Part shown: positions 5,378-7,637 of the stretch, in pieces
How positions within the stretch are numbered: position 1 is the first letter of the stretch
How the letters are laid out: each line of letters begins with the position of its first letter
Program-made: the position numbers and the translations under genes
Assembly (NCBI GenBank): GCA_021798235.1
Contig: JAJZMO010000353.1
Location: forward strand, 1 to 7,637
Reading direction: 5' to 3'
DNA: 7,637 bases
Origin: Acidobacteriota bacterium
GTDB lineage: Bacteria > Acidobacteriota > Terriglobia > Terriglobales > Acidobacteriaceae
Notes under the pieces: model-generated
What the model saw: the letters and a program-made list of their open reading frames with translations, nothing else
The model's database searches: none
Told to the model about the DNA's origin: nothing

Positions 5378-5822
5378 ACTTGGTCTCACTCAACGCGAGT
5401 GGCTTGCCTTCACTGACGTAATTGCGATTCCACTTGGGAATTTCAACAACATAATTCCCCGGCTTGGTGATGATGGCCTGGCATCCGAGGCGCGAGTTCA
5501 ATTGCACATCGGCTGCGGTCTCCATGCGATCCAGTTCATCGTCTTCAGCCTCGCTTAAGTTCTGCGCACCTTCGCGGATCCAAAGATGGCAGGTGGTGCA
5601 GGCGCAAGCTCCGCCACAAGCGTGGTCGAGAAAAATGTCGTAATTTTCCGCCACATCGAGAAACGACATTGGCTTGCCGTGGTGTTCGTATGGCAACGTG
5701 CCGAACGGGAACTCCACTGTGCGGCCTTCGGGAAGAAACGTAACGCGCACCATGTCCTTCGCTGGAGGCTGGTTCTGATCCACGGCGGTTTGCGTTGCGG
5801 TTTGTGCTTCTGGTTTTGTCAT
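5376..5822 (-). CDS. fdx: [2Fe-2S] ferredoxin of the ISC system
   Basis: Adrenodoxin-type ferredoxin that delivers electrons for cluster synthesis on IscU. The cluster ligands are Cys69, Cys75, Cys78 and Cys114, in the C-x5-C-x2-C pattern HACGGACACTTCH (67-79) and RLGCQA (111-116). The additional Cys73 is also found in E. coli Fdx. The acidic helix LSEAEDDELDRM (89-100) is the usual partner-docking surface, followed by VVEIPKW. Length is 148 aa against 111 in E. coli. The extra length is a polar N-terminus of about 23 residues rich in Gln, Thr and Ala, and a C-terminal tail of about 10. An alternative start at Met24 (5753) would remove the N-terminal piece, but AAGG there lies only 2 nt from the ATG. 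Upstream of ATG 5822 only GGAAG/GAAGA-like purines are seen, so the start is not certain. It lies 30 nt after hscA and 13 nt before iscX. Confidence 0.95.
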   Translation of the reverse strand: MTKPEAQTATQTAVDQNQPPAKDMVRVTFLPEGRTVEFPFGTLPYEHHGKPMSFLDVAENYDIFLDHACGGACACTTCHLWIREGAQNLSEAEDDELDRMETAADVQLNSRLGCQAIITKPGNYVVEIPKWNRNYVSEGKPLALSETK

Positions 5823-5852
5823 ATTCAGATCTTCGCTTCCATCGTTCTTGTT

Positions 5853-7637
5853 TTACTGCTTGCTGGTAATCTCCGCCGGCGCAAATGGATGCGGTGCCGT
5901 GGGTGCGCGGCCCAGGCCTGCATCTGCGGTCTGCATGGACTTTCCTTGAATGGCGGATGCAACGGCACTCTCCATCTGTAGTTCTGCAAAATGGCGCGTT
6001 GCCTTGTCGAGAGTTTCGATCGCGCTGCGAATCACTTTGTAATCCTGTTGCTTGCAGGCATCCTCTAGCGCGGACTTGGCGTGGGCGATGCGCAGATACT
6101 CTTCCGGATCAAGCAGCTTCCACGCTGGGTTGTTCGGAGCCTTTTCCACCAGAGTCAGAATGGTTTCCGCTTCATTGCGCGCTTCGACAAGCTGGCGCTG
6201 GCGAAAATCTTCCTCAGCGTGGTCAAAGGAATCCAGGATCATCGTCTCCACCTGCTCGTCGGTCAGGCCATAGGTAGGCTTCACTGCCACCTCAGACTGC
6301 TTACCGCTGCGCTGCTCCAATGCGGAGACGTGCAAGATGCCGTTGGCGTCGATGAGAAATTTTACTTCGATGCGCGGCAGACCTGCCGTCATCGGCGGAA
6401 TGCCTTTGAGATCAAAGCGTGCCAGCGAGCGGCAATCCTTGGCCAGCTCGCGCTCCCCCTGCACCACATGAATGGCCACGTTGGTCTGGCCATCCACGCC
6501 GGTAGTGAAGTGCTCCGTTGCCGAAGCGGGAATGGTGGAGTTGCGCTGAAGGATACGCGCAACCACACCGCCCAAGGCCTCAATGCCCAGCGAAAGCGGC
6601 GTCACGTCCAGCAGCAGCATGTCTTGCGTGGCCGCCGAGCCGCCAGAGAGAATCTTTGCCTGCACGGCTGCGCCCAGCGCAACCACTTCATCGGGATTCA
6701 GCGCTGTGTGCGGCTTTTTGCCACGCGCGGGCAGATCGAAGATCTGTTCCACCAGCGCGCGCACGCGCGGAATGCGTGTGGAGCCGCCAACGAGAACCAC
6801 TTCATCAATTTGTCCGGGCGTGATGCCTGCATCCTGCATCGCTTGACGGCACGGAGCCAGCGTGCGCACGAGCACCGGCTCCATCAACGATTCCAATTGC
6901 TCGCGCGTGATCGTGCGCCGATAGTGCTGGCCTCCGGGTAACTGCACATCGATCGTGGTTTGCTCTTGCGTTGAAAGCGCGATTTTTGCTTCAATCACAG
7001 ATTTGCGAATGGCCTGTACCGCTTCGGCATTGCGGCGCAGGTCGAGCTTCAGGTCTCCGGCAACGTCGTCCAGCGCAATGGCAATCAGCAGGTTGTCAAT
7101 GTCATCGCCACCCAGATGTGTATCGCCATTGGTGGCGATCACTTCAAAGATGCCATCCTGCAACTTCAAAATGGAGATGTCAAAAGTACCGCCGCCGAAA
7201 TCGTACACGGCGACGATGCCTTCTTTTTTCTTGTCGAGTCCATAGGCCAGCGCAGCCGCTGTTGGTTCATTCACTAGGCGCAGCACGTCAAGGCCAGCCA
7301 TGCGTCCCGCGTCTTTGGTAGCCTGCCGCTGCGCATCATTGAAGTATGCGGGAACAGTGATGACCGCCTTGGTGACGGACGATCCAGGCCCAAAGTATCG
7401 CTGCGCGTTGCGCTGCAACTGGCGCAGCACGTGCGCAGAAATCTCCGGCGGCGTAAACTCCCGCTCGCCCAAACGCAGGCGCAACACTTCTCCCGGAGCA
7501 AGATTGTCCGCTAAGCGAAAGGGGAAAAATTGTAATTCCGACTGCACATCTTCCGCGCCCCGGCCCATCAATCGCTTGGCGGAATACACGGCGCGCTCTG
7601 GCGTCTCAATCAGGTGCGCGCGCGCAGCATTGCCGAC
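5853..7637 (-). CDS. hscA: HscA, Hsp70-type Fe-S cluster assembly chaperone, N-terminus cut by the window edge
   Basis: ATP-driven chaperone that, with HscB, acts on IscU to release and transfer the Fe-S cluster. 594 residues are visible, open to the window edge. E. coli HscA is 616 aa, so roughly the first 60 residues, with the GIDLGTTNS phosphate loop, are outside. The ATPase domain shows KRLMGRG near the edge, [46 protein letters not shown] (144-157) and [12 protein letters not shown] (281-292). The interdomain linker is [15 protein letters not shown] (339-353). The substrate-binding domain has the HscA-type blocks [19 protein letters not shown] and [15 protein letters not shown], which separate it from DnaK. 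A helical lid follows, then a Pro/Ala-rich tail of about 25 residues. The apparent start at 7589 is an internal GTG (Val). Being followed by fdx and iscX on the same strand confirms the assignment; hscB and iscU are expected upstream but not seen. Confidence 0.96.
   Translation of the reverse strand, partial: VGNAARAHLIETPERAVYSAKRLMGRGAEDVQSELQFFPFRLADNLAPGEVLRLRLGEREFTPPEISAHVLRQLQRNAQRYFGPGSSVTKAVITVPAYFNDAQRQATKDAGRMAGLDVLRLVNEPTAAALAYGLDKKKEGIVAVYDFGGGTFDISILKLQDGIFEVIATNGDTHLGGDDIDNLLIAIALDDVAGDLKLDLRRNAEAVQAIRKSVIEAKIALSTQEQTTIDVQLPGGQHYRRTITREQLESLMEPVLVRTLAPCRQAMQDAGITPGQIDEVVLVGGSTRIPRVRALVEQIFDLPARGKKPHTALNPDEVVALGAAVQAKILSGGSAATQDMLLLDVTPLSLGIEALGGVVARILQRNSTIPASATEHFTTGVDGQTNVAIHVVQGERELAKDCRSLARFDLKGIPPMTAGLPRIEVKFLIDANGILHVSALEQRSGKQSEVAVKPTYGLTDEQVETMILDSFDHAEEDFRQRQLVEARNEAETILTLVEKAPNNPAWKLLDPEEYLRIAHAKSALEDACKQQDYKVIRSAIETLDKATRHFAELQMESAVASAIQGKSMQTADAGLGRAPTAPHPFAPAEITSKQ

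Noticed and set aside
5363..5389. GTG start for iscX at 5389
   Set aside because: It would overlap the end of fdx and add nine Arg-rich residues absent from the family; ATG 5362 has the AGGAG site.
6081..6941. 286-codon open frame on the plus strand, antisense to hscA
   Set aside because: It lies wholly inside a gene with unmistakable Hsp70 motifs. Its product is His/Arg/Cys-rich with no recognisable domain, as expected from the complement of GC-rich coding DNA.
1..7637. Search for CRISPR repeats, tRNA genes, transposase fragments, phage or toxin-antitoxin genes
   Set aside because: None seen; apart from the 2162-2507 spacer the window is filled by housekeeping and metabolic genes of uniform appearance.

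Overview
The window is a gene-dense stretch of ordinary bacterial chromosome, moderately GC-rich. The best guess at the host is an acidobacterium of the Terriglobia/Acidobacteriaceae type. That guess rests on the overall look of the proteins (the CysRS motif variants, the ornithine-aminotransferase-like class III enzyme, the long-tailed Isc ferredoxin) and on base composition; it is an inference, not a measurement. No insertion sequence, phage gene, CRISPR array, tRNA or rRNA was seen.

Layout. Left edge: the 3' part of cysS (cysteinyl-tRNA synthetase, + strand, start outside the window) converges on a 10-TM EamA/DMT-family exporter gene (- strand, true start about 2161). A 346-nt spacer (2162-2507) then separates this exporter from a divergent class III PLP aminotransferase (2508-3902, +). 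The spacer holds a good promoter-like sequence reading toward the aminotransferase, a perfect 7-bp dyad overlapping its -35 box, a long leader with a possible 44-aa ORF, and an imperfect hairpin. The aminotransferase ends in a textbook rho-independent terminator, directly followed by a short promoter and yraN (UPF0102, 3998-4471, +).

The right half is a - strand block whose upstream end lies outside the window: hscA (N-terminus missing) > fdx > iscX > beta-carbonic anhydrase, with gaps of 30, 13 and 27 nt. The first three are the tail of the ISC iron-sulfur cluster assembly operon, in the order known from proteobacteria. HscA is the specialised Hsp70 that drives cluster release from IscU, Fdx supplies electrons, and IscX modulates the IscS desulfurase. 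The CynT-like carbonic anhydrase is placed as a fourth cistron and ends 3 bp from the end of the convergent yraN.

I found no convincing undescribed system. The parts most worth a second look are the divergent control region at 2162-2507 and the coupling of a carbonic anhydrase to the isc operon tail.
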